A DNA stretch of 64,000 bases, taken from positions 51,705,587 to 51,769,586 of the forward strand of contig JARZZO010000011.1 in assembly GCA_030544215.1 (NCBI GenBank). The letters run 5' to 3'. A program made the translations under genes and the position numbers. Every line of letters starts with the position of its first letter. Position 1 is the first letter of the stretch. The notes below the pieces were generated by a model. The model saw nothing but the letters and a program-made list of their open reading frames with translations, was not told the origin of the DNA and ran no database searches. Positions 1-11,459 of this stretch are shown here, piece after piece. The stretch is from Zantedeschia hybrid cultivar. Its lineage: Eukaryota; Streptophyta; Magnoliopsida; Alismatales; Araceae.

Positions 1-514
1 CTACTATTTTTACCCGTGGTGCCTTCGCAGGTTTTCACCACGTCCTTTTCTGCTTTGGATCCTCTATCTTTTTGTTTTTATTTGAAGATAGACACAAACT
101 TGAATGTTCCCTCGTTGCTCGTCAAAAGTAATGCATAATAGCTAACATTTTTAGAATACCAATATAACTAAGTTTCAGAGGATTCTTTAGGATTCAGTGG
201 TATCCACATCTCTTTCTTTTTTCGATTAGAGAGGGAATATTTGGAGAGTTAATGATAAAAAATTGTAAGATGTTGAAGAAACTTTCAACACTAAGACTCT
301 TTTTTTCTCTCTCTTTTTTAATTACTTTTTCTCTTTTTTTTTTCCCTTTTTTTTGATAGGATATTTTTAAATGAGTTGCATAAGAATGTGCATACATGGA
401 AGATGGGTTTGATATATACATATGCTGAAGAAATGATAGAGGTTGTGGATGGGTTTGGGGTATGGGTGTTCCTCTAAAACGTTAGCCTATAAGTATTCTA
501 AATAAAGTTAACTA
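1..514 (-). other. 3' untranslated tail of Tat-like element M
   Basis: This stretch lies downstream of the integrase stop codon of element M, read on the minus strand. It has no long reading frame and includes a pyrimidine-rich patch on the plus strand near 290-355. The polypurine tract and 3' LTR of M are expected to its left but I could not recognise either here, so they probably lie outside the window. Nothing else is supported. Confidence 0.5.
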
Positions 515-1776
515 TCATACATAGTATTTCTTGACATATCTGGCATTGATGGGTTCAAGATGTACTTCTCCATCTATGTCTATGAGTTGAAGTGCATATC
601 TTGGATAGACGTCCTTTATGATGAAAGGACCCTTCCAATTTGACTAGAATTTACCTTTGATTTCAGGTGCCTGCCTTTCTCTGAGAACTAAATTTCCTGA
701 TTTTAACTCTTTTGGATGCACCTTTTTATCATATGCTCTGACAATTCTTCTTTGATAACATTGTGCATGACAAAGAGTTTTTAGCCTTTTTTGTTCAATG
801 AAATTGAACTGTTCATGTCTTGCTCGAATCCACTCTACTTCATCAAGTTAGCATCTATGAGAACTCGAAGTGATGGAATTTTCACTTCAATTGGGAGAAC
901 TACCTCCATTCGATACACTAATGAATAAGGTGTGGCCCCGGTCAATGTTCTTATGGAGGTGTGGTATGCTCATAGTGCATAAGGGAGCTTTTCATGCCAA
1001 TCTCGGTGTGTTACCATCTTCTCAATTATGCGGACTGGACTCTTGTTGACATTTTCTATAGCTTCATTTGTTTGCAGACAACATGGAGAAGACTGGTGAT
1101 GTTAGATTTTGAATTTGCCATAAAAGTTTTTCATTTTTTCAGAGATGAAGTTGGTGCTATTGTCAGTGATGATTTCACTAGGTATTCCATAACGGCAGAT
1201 AATTTGATTCTTCAAAAATTTGATGTTATGGGAAGAAGTGATGGAAAAGTAAGATGCAACTTCAAACCACTTTGTAAAATAATCAATAGCCACTAGTATG
1301 AATTCGTGGCTATTTGAAGACGTTGGATTGACTTTTCCAATGATATATAGCCCCCACATAGAAAAGGGCCATGGTGTTATGAGATTATAGAGTTCGGATG
1401 CTGGTGCATGAATCAAATTAGCATGAACTTGACATTGATGACATCTTTTAACAAAATTGTAGCAGTTAGATTCTATAGTAGTCTAGTAGTAATCTTGTCT
1501 GATGATTTTCTTAGCTAACATGTGACCATTCATATGCGGACCGCATACACCATTATGAATCTCTTCCATTACTTTTGATGCTTCATGTTTATCAATGCAT
1601 CTAAGGAGAATGTTATCATATGACCTTTTATATAAATGCTCACTACACAATACAAACTGTATGGCCAATCTTTGAATAGTTCTACGGTCATTATATGATG
1701 CATTTGAAGGAAAGGTTTTATCTTCTAAGTACCTTTTGATGTCACGGTACCATAGAATTCTATCTTTAGAAGACAT
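515..1776 (-). pseudogene. Integrase of Tat-like element M, degenerate
   Basis: This is the C-terminal part of a Ty3/gypsy polyprotein, the integrase that joins element cDNA to chromosomal DNA. Reading leftwards, the zinc-binding N-terminal region lies at about 1776-1483 and the catalytic core at about 1416-1000, with the first two acidic sites visible as AIDYFTKW and ITDNSTNF. The C-terminal domain ends with a GPF...RYVKKYY type tail before a TGA at 515-517. That ending is typical of plant Tat-group integrases. Several frame changes and stops separate these pieces, so the gene is broken. It is the last gene of M and follows RNase H directly. Identification as Ty3/gypsy integrase is firm; the Tat assignment rests on this tail and on the neighbouring archaeal-type RNase H. 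Confidence 0.85.
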
Positions 1777-3012
1777 TGACTCAATTTGAAGTCAATAAGC
1801 TAGTTCTTCTTACTTGTCTACTTGAATCTGGATGACTCCTCTTCTTGAGATGTTAGTCCATGCTGCAAGAGTTGTAAGGGCATCTGCATATACATTCTTG
1901 GCTCTTGACATATATGTAAACTCAATCTCCTCAAATTCTTTGGTCAATTTTTAAGATGTTCAAGATAAGGGATGAGCTTTTTATCTCGTGCTTTCCATTC
2001 TCCTTGAACTTGACTTATGATGAGAAGAGAATTACCAAATACTTTAAGATGATTAACTCTTTGATCAAGGTCCATAGTTAATCCTAGGATGCATATTCAT
2101 ATTCAGCCATGTTGTTTATGCATTCAAATGAGAGTTTAATTAATGCTGGATATTGATCAATTTGTGGGGATTCTAAGATTCCCCCTATTCCTTTTCCATG
2201 CATGTTTACTGCTCTATCAAAGTAAACTTTCCACGTAAGCTTTTCACCATTTTCAGACAAATCCTCATTTAGCATAAATAAAACCTCTTCATCAGGAAAC
2301 TCAATTATGAGAGGTTCATAATCACTAATAGGTAACTCAACCAAATGGTCAGCAATTGCCTGCCCCTTGACTGATTTTTGAGTGACATAGGTGATATCTA
2401 ATTCACTCAACAATAGTTGCCGTTTGGAAGTACGCTCAATAAGTGTTGGTTTCTCAAAGAGGTATTTCAATAGATTGTGCCGGGCTAAAAGAAAGACATG
2501 ATATGATAACATACAATAGCGAAGCCATTGTGTAGCCCACACTAAGGATAAACAAGTCTTTTCAATGGATGGGTATTGGACATCATAGTCTGTGAACTTC
2601 TTGCTAAGGTAATAAATTGTATACTCCTTTTGACTACTACTATCATCTTGTCCCAAGACATATCCCATTGACGTCTCAGTAGTTGAAAGATGGAGGAGAA
2701 GTAGTTTCCCAGGTTTGGGAGGACCAAGTATTAGTAGATTTGCAAGATAAGCTTTAATCTTTTCAAAAGTACGCTGACATGCAGCATTCCAATCATGAGG
2801 TGCATTTTTCTTCAAAAGTTTGAAAATGGGCTCATAGATCGAGGTAAGTTGGACTAAGAATTGACTGATATATTATAGGTGACCCAATAACCGTCTTACT
2901 TCTTTCTCTATGTTTGGTGACGGCATCTCAATGATAGCTTTGGCTTTACGTGGGTCTATGTCAATGCCCCTTCTACTAACAATGAATACTAGCAACTTTT
3001 CTGAAGTGACAC
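1777..3012 (-). pseudogene. RNase H and archaeal-type RNase H of element M, with the RT C-terminus
   Basis: An open stretch at 2815-2084 (243 codons) holds the connection and RNase H domain of a Ty3/gypsy polymerase. Recognisable parts are SMGYVLGQDD and the YPSIEKTCLSLVWA region. A second RNase H follows, recognised by WKVYFDRAVN...GKGIGGILESP and NNMAEYEY. Two consecutive RNase H domains, the second of archaeal type, are a known hallmark of the Tat/Ogre group. In that second domain the usual glycine after the first aspartate appears as arginine (YFDRA). The end of RT (thumb region, about 3012-2816) precedes it and has an in-frame stop. Solo LTR S1 interrupts the gene exactly at 3012/5017. 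The section 2083-1777 is frameshifted. The domain calls are firm; loss of function is inferred. Confidence 0.85.
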
Positions 3013-5016
3013 TGATAAAGTATTAAATTGATCATTTAAAGGCAATCATATGCATCATACTCATATTTTTATTTGCAAAATAGCATGAAATGATAGATAA
3101 TTGTGTAACAAGTCCAACGGTACCAATTTCATCAAATTCTGACTTAAAAACATCGTCATTTCATGTGATCAAAGGAGTGTAGCGCATTTGCGGTTTTTCG
3201 ACAAAACCGAGACGAAATGAATAAATATGATGATATGTTTATGATAATGCGCTAAATTATATTTATTTGATGTGAACAGGACACGTCGATAATGCAGTGC
3301 AGCTGGATGAGTTTCCGGAAATTTGGGGGAGGTCTAGTGTGCGGATTTCCACTAAAATAGGGGTAAAAATACAATTTGATTCCTTCATTCACTGGAGTTT
3401 CCCAAAACCCACACTTTCCTTCCGTCTCTCCAATTTCCTAAACACATCCCTTCCTCTATTTTAAAAATCCTCTCTCTCTCTCTCTCGTTTTAGAAATTCG
3501 AATCCTAATTCTTCTCCAGTTTCCTTTTCCTCTCCTTCCTTCCCCAATTCAGACTCTCTCTTCCTCTTTCCGTTTTGTTTTCCAACTTCCCCCTTTCCAA
3601 AAACTCTCCCACACGCTCTCTCTCTCTCTCTTCTTCTCTCCCATATATTCCGAGCTCCTCTTCTCCTCCGTAACTTTTCTCTCCCACAGCTTCTCCTCTC
3701 CTCTTTCTCTTCCTCTCCAGATTCGCAGCCCTCTCCTTCTCCACTCTCCGCAGCCCTCTCCTCTTCTTTTCCAAACCTTTCTCTCCCACAGCTGCTCTCC
3801 CTCTCTCTCTCCCGGCAGTCGGTTCTTCCTCCCTTTCTCTTCTCTTCCTCTCTCCCGTATTCTCTCTTAGTTTGTTTTCACAGCATCCGTCCCCCTTCCT
3901 CTGTTCTCTCCTTCTTCATATCTCTTTCTCCCCCACGCTCTTCCTCGGATCTCCAGCTGCTCCACGCGTTCTGTCAGCACCAGCAAGGTTCTCAACCTCC
4001 TCCAGCTGCCAGCGTTCACGGCAGCTCCTCCCAGCAGCAACCGTCTACTCCATGCATGCATGCCGTCATGCACCCACACGTAGCTGGCAAGCTTGTCAAG
4101 CATCCCAGCAAGTCCGGTGAAGCCTGCATGTTCTCCACCTAGCGCACGCTAGCAAGCCGCATGCAGCCCTCCTCCTCCAGCTTCCCTGCTCGTCCAGCAT
4201 CCCAGCACCTGTCCACGTCCAAGTTCCTCCTTCCTCCAACGCAGCACCCGGCTGCTTCCTCCACGTACCCACGCATGCAACAGCAGCTGGTTCGCGGCTC
4301 CAACTGCACCTCCACGCGCCACCATCCGGCACTTGTTGAAGCCTCCAGCACCTGCCCAGCAACTCCACAGCAGCCACGCTCCAAGCTGCTAGCTTCATCC
4401 ACGCAGCAGCAAACGAAGCCAGTAGTTCTTCCAACCTCCAGCCACCAACAGCAGCAAGCGGTTTTAGCAGCTGGACCATTGCACCGACAGTCTGTTTGTT
4501 TTTTCTTTTTATTAGTTTAAAATTAGGTTAATTACTTAGGAATAACTAAATTGTTATTTAATATTTTTATTATTTAGTTTAAGAAACAATTAAACTTTGT
4601 AGTTTGTTTTATAATTTTTAGTTAATTCATGTTTTACACGTAGTTAAATTTCCATATCTTTGTCGTAGATTTTAGTGTGGTTAATTTTTTTTTTTATATA
4701 TATAAATGTTTGTGTTTAACTTCTAAAAAAAAAAAAAGGAAAAGAAAAAAAAAGGGAATTTGTTTAATTCAAGCAATTATGTTTTTAGGTTATATTAGTT
4801 AATTGTGTTTTAGTTTAATTAAGCAATTAGTCTATTTAAATTTTCACTTATTTTTAGATTAACTAAAGTCTAAAGTTTTCAAAATTAAAATTCTAACTCC
4901 CTGTGGATCGACTCGGACTCACCACTATTAAATTTCCAAATTTTGATTTGAGTGAGCCGGATAAATTTAGATTGAACGTTTTCATGTGTTTAACGACGCA
5001 CAATTCGAAACGATCA
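3013..5016 (+). mobile_element. Solo LTR S1 with perfect 5-bp target duplication
   Basis: The 2004-bp unit begins TGATAAAGT and ends CGATCA, giving TG...CA ends. It is flanked by the identical 5-bp duplication GACAC at 3008-3012 and 5017-5021. It interrupts the M polymerase between the YVDD-containing part of RT and its C-terminal part, and the frame joins across the duplication. The same sequence is present inverted at 40567-42621, which independently fixes both ends. Inside it are a long pyrimidine-rich tract (about 3465-3870), a GC-rich CAG/CTG-rich block (about 4000-4480) and an AT-rich tail with a phased GTGGATCGACTC segment near 4904. There is no internal region, primer site or coding domain, so I call it a solo LTR left by recombination. 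The plus orientation is inferred from the pyrimidine tract and 3'-end motif and is weak. Confidence 0.85.
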
Positions 5017-5970
5017 GACACCAAAAACACACTTTGTAGGATTGAGCTGTAATTTATATTTTTGAAGGCCATCGAAGAATTGTTTGAGGTTTACCAAATG
5101 GTCTTCTAGATGTCGAGACTTAACAATAATATCATCAACATAAACTTCTATCTCCTTGTGGATCATGTCATTGTCCTTTGATAAGTTGCCCTAATATTCT
5201 TTAAGCCAAATGGCATTACTGTACAACAAAAGACTTTCCATGGTGTGACAAATGAAGTCTTATCCATGTCCTCCTCCGCCATGCGGATTTGGTTGTACCT
5301 AGTGAAACCATTCATGAAAGATAGCATCCTATGGCCAACTGTGTTGTCGACAAGAACATCAATATGAGGTAGGGGAAACTCATCTTTTGGGTTAGTTTTG
5401 TTGAGATCTCTATAGTTCACATACATCCGTACCTTTCCATCTTTCTTTGGCACAAGAACAATATTGGCAAACCATTCTGGGTAGAATACCACCTTTAGAA
5501 ATCCAACATTATATTGTTTGACAATTTCTTCTTTAATCTTCAAAATCCATTCTAGCCTTAGTCTTGAATTCTTTGCTGAATTGGTTTTTCCTCTACTTTG
5601 AGTGGGAGACGATGAACTACGATATCAACATTAAGAGTAGGCATGTCCCCATATGACCATTCAAATGCATCAACGTACTCTCTCAGAAAATTAACAAGGA
5701 TTTGACTTGCATTAGTAGGTAAAGATGTGCCAATGCGCAGGACTTAGTTTCACCATTTGCTCCCAAGTTCACCTCTTCAATTTCTGCTTGAATAGATACA
5801 GACTTATTTTCATACTGGGTAAGGAGATTGGACAACCCTGAAGTCATGAGTTCATCCTCAAATTCATCATCAATCTCAATATCCATGAGCTTGAAGCTTA
5901 ACTCAGAGTCAAAGTCATGTACATCGAGTTTAACAGAAAAGGGAGGCTCATGAGTTGGTTCATCAAGCAT
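5017..5970 (-). pseudogene. Reverse transcriptase of element M, degenerate
   Basis: This part of the M polyprotein holds the acidic pre-RT linker (about 5970-5683) and the RT palm and fingers. Visible motifs are ANIVLVPKKDGKVRM, a YRDLN...P segment, PFPLPHID-like spacing and VMPFGLKN, then the catalytic YVDD encoded at about 5131-5142. RT copies the element RNA into DNA in the virus-like particle. Frame changes occur around 5150 and 5560-5680. The reading frame runs directly into solo LTR S1 at 5017 and continues on its other side at 3012, so S1 entered an existing gene. Motif spacing is that of plant Ty3/gypsy elements. Family is firm; inactivity is inferred from the breaks. Confidence 0.85.
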
Positions 5971-6639
5971 AGTATTATTGAAATCAAAAGGGATTTCTAT
6001 GTTTCTGATAATTTTTAAATTTTTAAAATTTTTAAAATTTTCTATATTTTTGTAGTTTTTTAAATTTTCTAGTTTTTAAAGTTTTCTAGTTTTTTCATTT
6101 TTCAGAAATTTGGGATATTTTCTTTTTTAGGGTTTTGTGATTTTTCAATTTTTGATTATCAGTGTGAAATCTCTGAAAAATGATTTGTACGAAGATTTTG
6201 GAAGGGTATCTATTGGTTTGGGTTTCTAAGTTTAGTCGGACTTTTTTTTTGGAGTGTTAGGATCATCTTTATGATTCCCTTTGAAGATTAACGGAGTAGC
6301 AAACCAACTCGATATCCTTTCAAAGGAAGATGTTACCTTCACAATGCATCTATCTAGAGAAGTTTTTTCCTCATCATTATTAATGACATAGATTGTGTGT
6401 GAATTAGACACATTAACAACCTCTTTTCCTTTCTCTTGAAGTGGGAGAGATTATGTTTCCTTCCATTTGTCGGACGAATTCTCTGACCTTTTGAATGGGC
6501 ATCACCTTTCTCAACTAATTGGCCTCCATTCTTGCACTTGCTTGGGTGACGGACATTTCACTGACTTGACCCTGTCTTTCATTGCTATACGTTTTCTCAT
6601 TTTTTTGTTTATGTATGGCTGTCAATTTCGATCGTAACC
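5971..6639 (-). pseudogene. Degenerate linker of element M, AT-rich
   Basis: This section lies between the second gag and the RT of M. The part at about 6000-6180 is low-complexity T/A-rich sequence with repeated TTTTAAATTTT-like words. The part at about 6240-6600 has short minus-strand reading fragments that do not match a protease I can recognise. A protease would be expected here if the gag at 6640-9810 belonged to a complete element, so its absence bears on the double-gag problem described in the findings. Confidence 0.4.
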
Positions 6640-7390
6640 TTTCATGTAATCAGAGTTGAGATCATCATTCTCGGAATGTAAGAGCTTGTCAAAAGGATGA
6701 TGATTGACTGGAGAGTTGGCATGAGATGTTGAGTCATTTTCAAATGGACTTGGCACAGAGGCAGTTTGATGGTATGAGATGGATCAATATCCTTCTCACA
6801 ATAATTGATGTGATTGATATTTCCTCCGCCAGTGGGATCATCCTTTTGGTGAGGATGGTTCACTGATTTTGGAGAATGAGTATCGACATGTAAGGTTCTT
6901 AAATCAATCATTTATTGGATTACATTCCTCAAACTTTGGCATTGATTGGTTGAATGATCAGCCTGCCGATAATATCCGCAGAAAGATTTTAGATCATAAT
7001 CAGCTGGAAACGTGGAGTAAAGGATTTGGAGGTGTAGGTAAAATCATCTTTCCCTTTTCTATGAGATGTGAAAGGATTGAACTAGGAATTTCCTTCAATG
7101 GTTCGAGCCTTCCTAATGGTTGTCCCCTCAGAATTGTTCTTTAGGATATTATTGGATTGACTTTCTATTGAGATGGGAGTCCTAAGATTAGGTCAAAAAA
7201 TCCGTATTGGCATGTCCTAATTGAGCCTTTTCATGTTTTCTATTCTTATCACTAGAAGAGGGCACCTTAGCACGGGGGATCCAGACAAGGCTTTCTACCT
7301 TAGTCCTATGTCAATCAGTTCATCAAATGTTTGGATAATTATCAAGAATTCTGATAGCGGTGACATGGTAGATTTTATGATCATGCTTAT
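6640..7390 (-). pseudogene. Second gag of element M, C-terminal half with zinc knuckle
   Basis: Gag is the structural protein that packages element RNA. On the minus strand this half continues without loss from the N-terminal half across solo LTR C3. It keeps a Tat-type zinc knuckle near 6980-6930 with the pattern C-x2-Y-x4-H-x4-C (CGYYRQADHSTNQC), where the second ligand, usually histidine or cysteine, is tyrosine. A hydrophilic tail follows, with the last open piece at 6911-6642. Several stops interrupt it. The homology to Ty3/gypsy gag is clear from its continuity with the capsid-like half at 8981-9507. Confidence 0.7.
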
Positions 7391-7844
7391 TGTTGGGATC
7401 CGGGCGGGACACGAAGAATGCAACGGAAACAAAGATAAAAATCCCATCCGATGCCCGTTGATCCGATTCAGAACGAAAAACTAAAACCGAAAACTAACGG
7501 GAAGTAACCCGATTACCGTGTGCGGATTCGAATCCGCTTCCGTCTCGGTTCCGTTGAGGCGATGCTGCGAGCCGCAAAAGCGTCCGGCCTCCAGCGGTAT
7601 CCATGCGATCCTCCGCGGTGGTTCGTCCTCGCTCCCTCGTTTGTATCAGCTCGCTCGCTAAAGATCTGTCGCCACAACGACGTTCGAAAACCCCCCGGAC
7701 GAAAATTCCTGACTTTTGGGAATCACGCGCGGCGAAGACGGAGACTATCCCGGCGCCTCAAATAGGGCCGCCAGAGGAGGAGAGAGAGAGGGGGGGACGG
7801 CCAGTATGGGGGAACCCTGGAGCTTGGCCCAGGGTTTCTCAACA

Positions 7845-7910
<66 letters not shown>

Positions 7911-8980
7911 CCCACTAAAACACCACCGACCGAGAATCTATTTGCATGTGACCCTCTAGGCCCATTAACCAGCCCGGTTTTCAGCCTGTTAAGTCCAATA
8001 ACTAGTTATTGACTTATTATGATTAATTAATATCTAGATATTAACTAATTACTTAACTGAATTAAAATCTCATGTAAATTCGGTCGGACTTCCGATCAAG
8101 TTGGATGCCAAACAACACCGCATGATCCCGGAAGGTAATGTGGTTCAGCAACCCACTCATGGAACCTGTCTGTTTACAGTTACTGCATGGCTATAATCTT
8201 TTGTTCGCACAATGCTCTCAAGTTAACCTAGGGTATGGTCAACTGTCAAACCATAGATGGTCAACTCACTTGAATCAGAGTCTGCTGTACAATATCCGAA
8301 AACATCCTTTTACATATTGTTTCTGCTATGACCAGAGACTCCTGCGAATCTATTCTAGAGCATTCTCTCTCCAGTTACCTGAGAGCGAACGATCCTTTAT
8401 TGAACACACAATCACCTTCGAAGATCTTCCGCCAGACCCGATCCTTGATGTTTAGAGATCCCATGGATAAGGATTCGTAGGTCAAGGTCAAAGTCCAGAA
8501 GTCCACCGACAAGATGTCTTTGGTGTCTCAAGTCCAAGGATCAACCACGCCACTGTGACGATGAATCAAGCCGGTTGACAGTCAGGTAAATTACTATTCT
8601 GCAATTCAAGTTGGATCAGTTCAGTGAACTCATTCCCCAATGAGCACCTACTGGTTTACCATTGTGTCTCCACACAAGTAACTAACGAGATTAGTCACCC
8701 TTATCATATGAGCTGGAATAACCTGTACTAGTCTTATCGGATGTTTGATGTCCTTCTCAAACATCTTACGACTATGAACAATTAAGAATATGTGTTTATA
8801 AGTCATCAGTCTCATTATTATGATCTTATCATAATCTGATGACTATTGCACACATTCATGGACTTCATTATGCGTAATAACAAATATGCCAATCTACATA
8901 ATGAAATAAATGCCATTTATCAGTCAACCAGATTGAAATAGGTGTCTTGTGATTGGCTTAGAGGACACCTATATCCATCA
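7391..8980 (-). mobile_element. Solo copia LTR C3 with perfect 5-bp target duplication
   Basis: The unit is 1590 bp. On the minus strand it starts TGATGGATATAGG and ends GGATCCCAACA, the same ends as both LTRs of the full copia element C1. The 5-bp duplication CTTAT flanks it at 7386-7390 and 8981-8985. It interrupts the second gag of M, and the protein frame resumes correctly on the other side. No primer site or internal region is attached, so it is a solo LTR. A long (TA)n run sits where C1 has its TATATATATA stretch. Relative to C1, the segment around the short inverted repeat upstream of the TSS-proximal region is shortened. Confidence 0.9.
7849..7907. repeat. (AT)n microsatellite inside solo LTR C3
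   Basis: About 29 uninterrupted AT dinucleotides. It occupies the position of the short TATATATATA tract that precedes the conserved GTTAAGAAACCCTGGG-like segment in the C1 LTRs, so it looks like an expansion of the LTR core-promoter tract. Confidence 0.97.
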
Positions 8981-9810
8981 CTTATTACTTCAGCTTTGCT
9001 AGGTGGTTGCTCTATTCGCACAATCACTTTCAACCACCTCTAAACAAAGGCTTTGAGCTTCTTATCCAGACTTTGCACCATAGTCTCAAGTTGCTCCCTT
9101 TTTAGCCTAATGTTCCAATTTTATGAGAACTGCCTGATGAAGAGTTTGGACAACTCTTTCCATGAAGTCATTTGCCTAGGATCAAGAGATAAAAACCAAC
9201 ATAATGCTGCTCCTGAAAGACCATTTTGGAATAAATGGGTTAACAATTGTTCACCACTTTTGAGTGGAAGTACTTGATTAGTGTACTTATCAAGGTGGGC
9301 TATTGGACATCCATGACCATCAAACTTTTCAAGATTGAGCATTTCAAGATGTGGGGGTTGATTTGGATCTTCAATTGGTCTTTTCGATGCACTCCTTGTT
9401 TTGAATCTTTCTAAGTCTTTTTGCATTGTTTCAAGTTTGGATTGGGTAGAGATGAATGCTAGTGAAGGCTCTTGTTGAGATTGGGAATGTATAGGACTGA
9501 ACCTCATGCCTTCGAATCGGCTAGTAGGATGGGAATGTTTGGATGATTGAGTTGCGATGAGGAGACTTGCATATGATGAGCATGAGATAGCATTGTCATA
9601 AGTGCATGAAATGCTTTAAGAGTTTGTATTAAGAGCTTTCTAACCTCTTGATTTTCTCCTAATTGTGCATCTCCACCTTCTTCTTTGTGTCATCAATATG
9701 AATTGGTCTTGAGGTAGAAGGGCTAGGATCCATTTTGGTGATTAGTGTATCTGGTGGAGGGCCTATAAGATCATCGTCAATCGTATTGACTCCTTCTGAT
9801 GCATGTGTCA
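8981..9810 (-). pseudogene. Second gag of element M, N-terminal half
   Basis: Reading leftwards, a linker-like start (about 9810-9520) leads into a capsid-like Ty3/gypsy gag domain at 9507-9121. Typical landmarks are KFDGHGCPIAHLDKY, LFQNGLSGAALCWF and SWKELSKLFIRQF. The domain then runs past an in-frame stop into REQLETMVQSLDKKLKAF and onward to the C3 insertion at 8981. It differs clearly from the other gag copy at 11460-13040, so the two are not a recent duplication. Gag normally precedes protease, but here a protease lies upstream of it. It is either the gag of a second element that lost its LTR or part of a chimeric element. Confidence 0.75.
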
Positions 9811-9989
9811 TCTTCTTGTGAATTGACATACATCACTTTCATTCATTTCGCCAAATAAGGTGACAATCCCTTCAGACATATCTTATTGGTCACTTGTCTC
9901 TTTATCACCCTCTTGGCACCTAGAAACAAAAGCTTCACTAATGTGTGGAGCTATTGGCTTAAGTTGATAGGAGATGCTTTTTCCTTCTT

Positions 9990-10905
9990 CAATCATCTTC
10001 TTTTGCACTTGTTTGGCTAGAGCAACCAGTTTTTTCTCCCCTTTAGTGGGTTTATAACCTAGGCCCCATGTTACATGTTGTCCATTTGCTCGAGCATGTT
10101 CTAATTGACCTTAGTTTACTTTTTCCAACCCTTGATGTCCTAAATGAAAGTTCCTTGTTTACACAATTGGGCTATCATCCTGTTAGAATCGTGAGTGGGT
10201 AACTTGATAACAATAGAATCCTCATTAGGCACAACATTCACTATCTCAAATTGGAAACTGTGATAAGCAACATCAGAAGGTGAATGTGTGATGTCAAGCA
10301 TTTGAAATTGTTGAGAATCATGAGTGGTGTTTACTTCTGTAGGGACTATTATGTCTGGTTCATAGAGGACGACAATAATACTATTACCATGATGAAATTT
10401 GAGTCTTTGATACACACTGGAAGGGATGATCTTATATGGGTGAATCCAAGGTCGACCTAGAAGCAAGTTGAAAGTTGACTTGATATCAACTACTTGGAAA
10501 GTGACTTGGAATTTGACAGGGCCAATGAGTAGCTTTAGGTTCAATTCTCTAATAACATCTCTCTTTGTGTTATCAAATGAGCTGACCCTTTGATTGGATT
10601 TTCTAAGACTCAACGGCAACTCTTAATTTTGTTAAGGTCTTAAGTGGACAAACGTTAAGTGAAGACCAATTATCTACAAGAACAAGAGGTATCTTGTAGT
10701 CATCATATTTGACTGTAATTCTTATAGAGCGGTTGTAGTTCGCACCTTCCGTACGGAGTTCATCATCAAAAAATACAATCGCATCTAGTGCCATGACTTG
10801 ACCAATCATGTTCTCCAACACTGAAGGCTCAATGTCTTTGGACACATGAGCTGAATGAAGGACCCTAATCAGGGGTTGCCTATGGGGAGGAGAGTCATTT
10901 AACAA
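9990..10905 (-). pseudogene. Aspartic protease and G-patch-like segment of element M
   Basis: The protease cleaves the Gag-Pol polyprotein. Its active-site region lies at about 10690-10660, where the usual DTG/DNG triplet reads DNW (LVDNWSSLNVCPL). The flap and substrate region follows in the next frame (10619-10140), including the hallmark LLLGRPWIH. Downstream, up to about 9990, the translation continues into a WGLGYKPTKGEKK segment. This resembles the G-patch tail that follows protease in Tat-group elements. One frameshift near 10610 joins the two parts. The altered active-site glycine and the frameshift argue that it is inactive. Protease identity is secure from the DN-SS and LLLGRPW motifs; the G-patch label is a weaker inference. 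Confidence 0.75.
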
Positions 10906-11459
10906 TTCCCAAACAGAGATATCGGCCTTGTCCGTTTAAGCTGGGGAATGACATCATAACTTTGTTCTCTTCTTTGGAACATTCTTCAATGTCACATTGA
11001 CCTTCTCGGTTAGATTTTGTGGGATTTTCAACTCTGAGATGGGTAGGTTTGAATATCCTCCCCGAACTTATCATGTTTCCCACTTCGGCACATATGGATG
11101 GTGTGAAGCTTCACCCATACACATATGGGACCTTGTACAGATCAAGTTCAATAGTCAACTTTATGGGCTTTTTTCTTAGTACCTCTACAGGCTTCTTCTT
11201 AATAGGATTTTCATTCATAGTTGGAGTTGTGGACAAGCCCATCACCTCGATTGGTCTTCTAGGCTTTGTTGGGACTCGAAGAACTTCTAGAGGCTTTTTA
11301 GATGCTTGAGAAGGGTCCATCACTATCAATGATTGTCTAGAATATTGAGGAGCTCCCCATACAAGAGCGAGGACAGATTGTGAGGTACTTGCTCCATCAG
11401 AGTTGCGGACTGATAAGGGATTTTAGAGTATGTTGGATGTCTCAGTTTATGGTGCTTTG
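10906..11459 (-). pseudogene. Gag-to-protease linker of element M
   Basis: Between the zinc-knuckle end of the first gag and the protease there is a charged, proline-rich linker. The clearest open piece is at 11329-11111, with repeated KKP/RRPIEV words. Such variable linkers are usual between gag and protease in Tat elements. No separate domain is recognisable. Confidence 0.45.

Noticed and set aside
3505..4520. Overlapping open frames on both strands rich in Arg/Glu, Ser/Pro or Ala/Gln
   Set aside because: They lie in the pyrimidine tract and CAG/CTG-rich block of solo LTR S1, have no domains, and overlap on opposite strands. Composition alone explains them.
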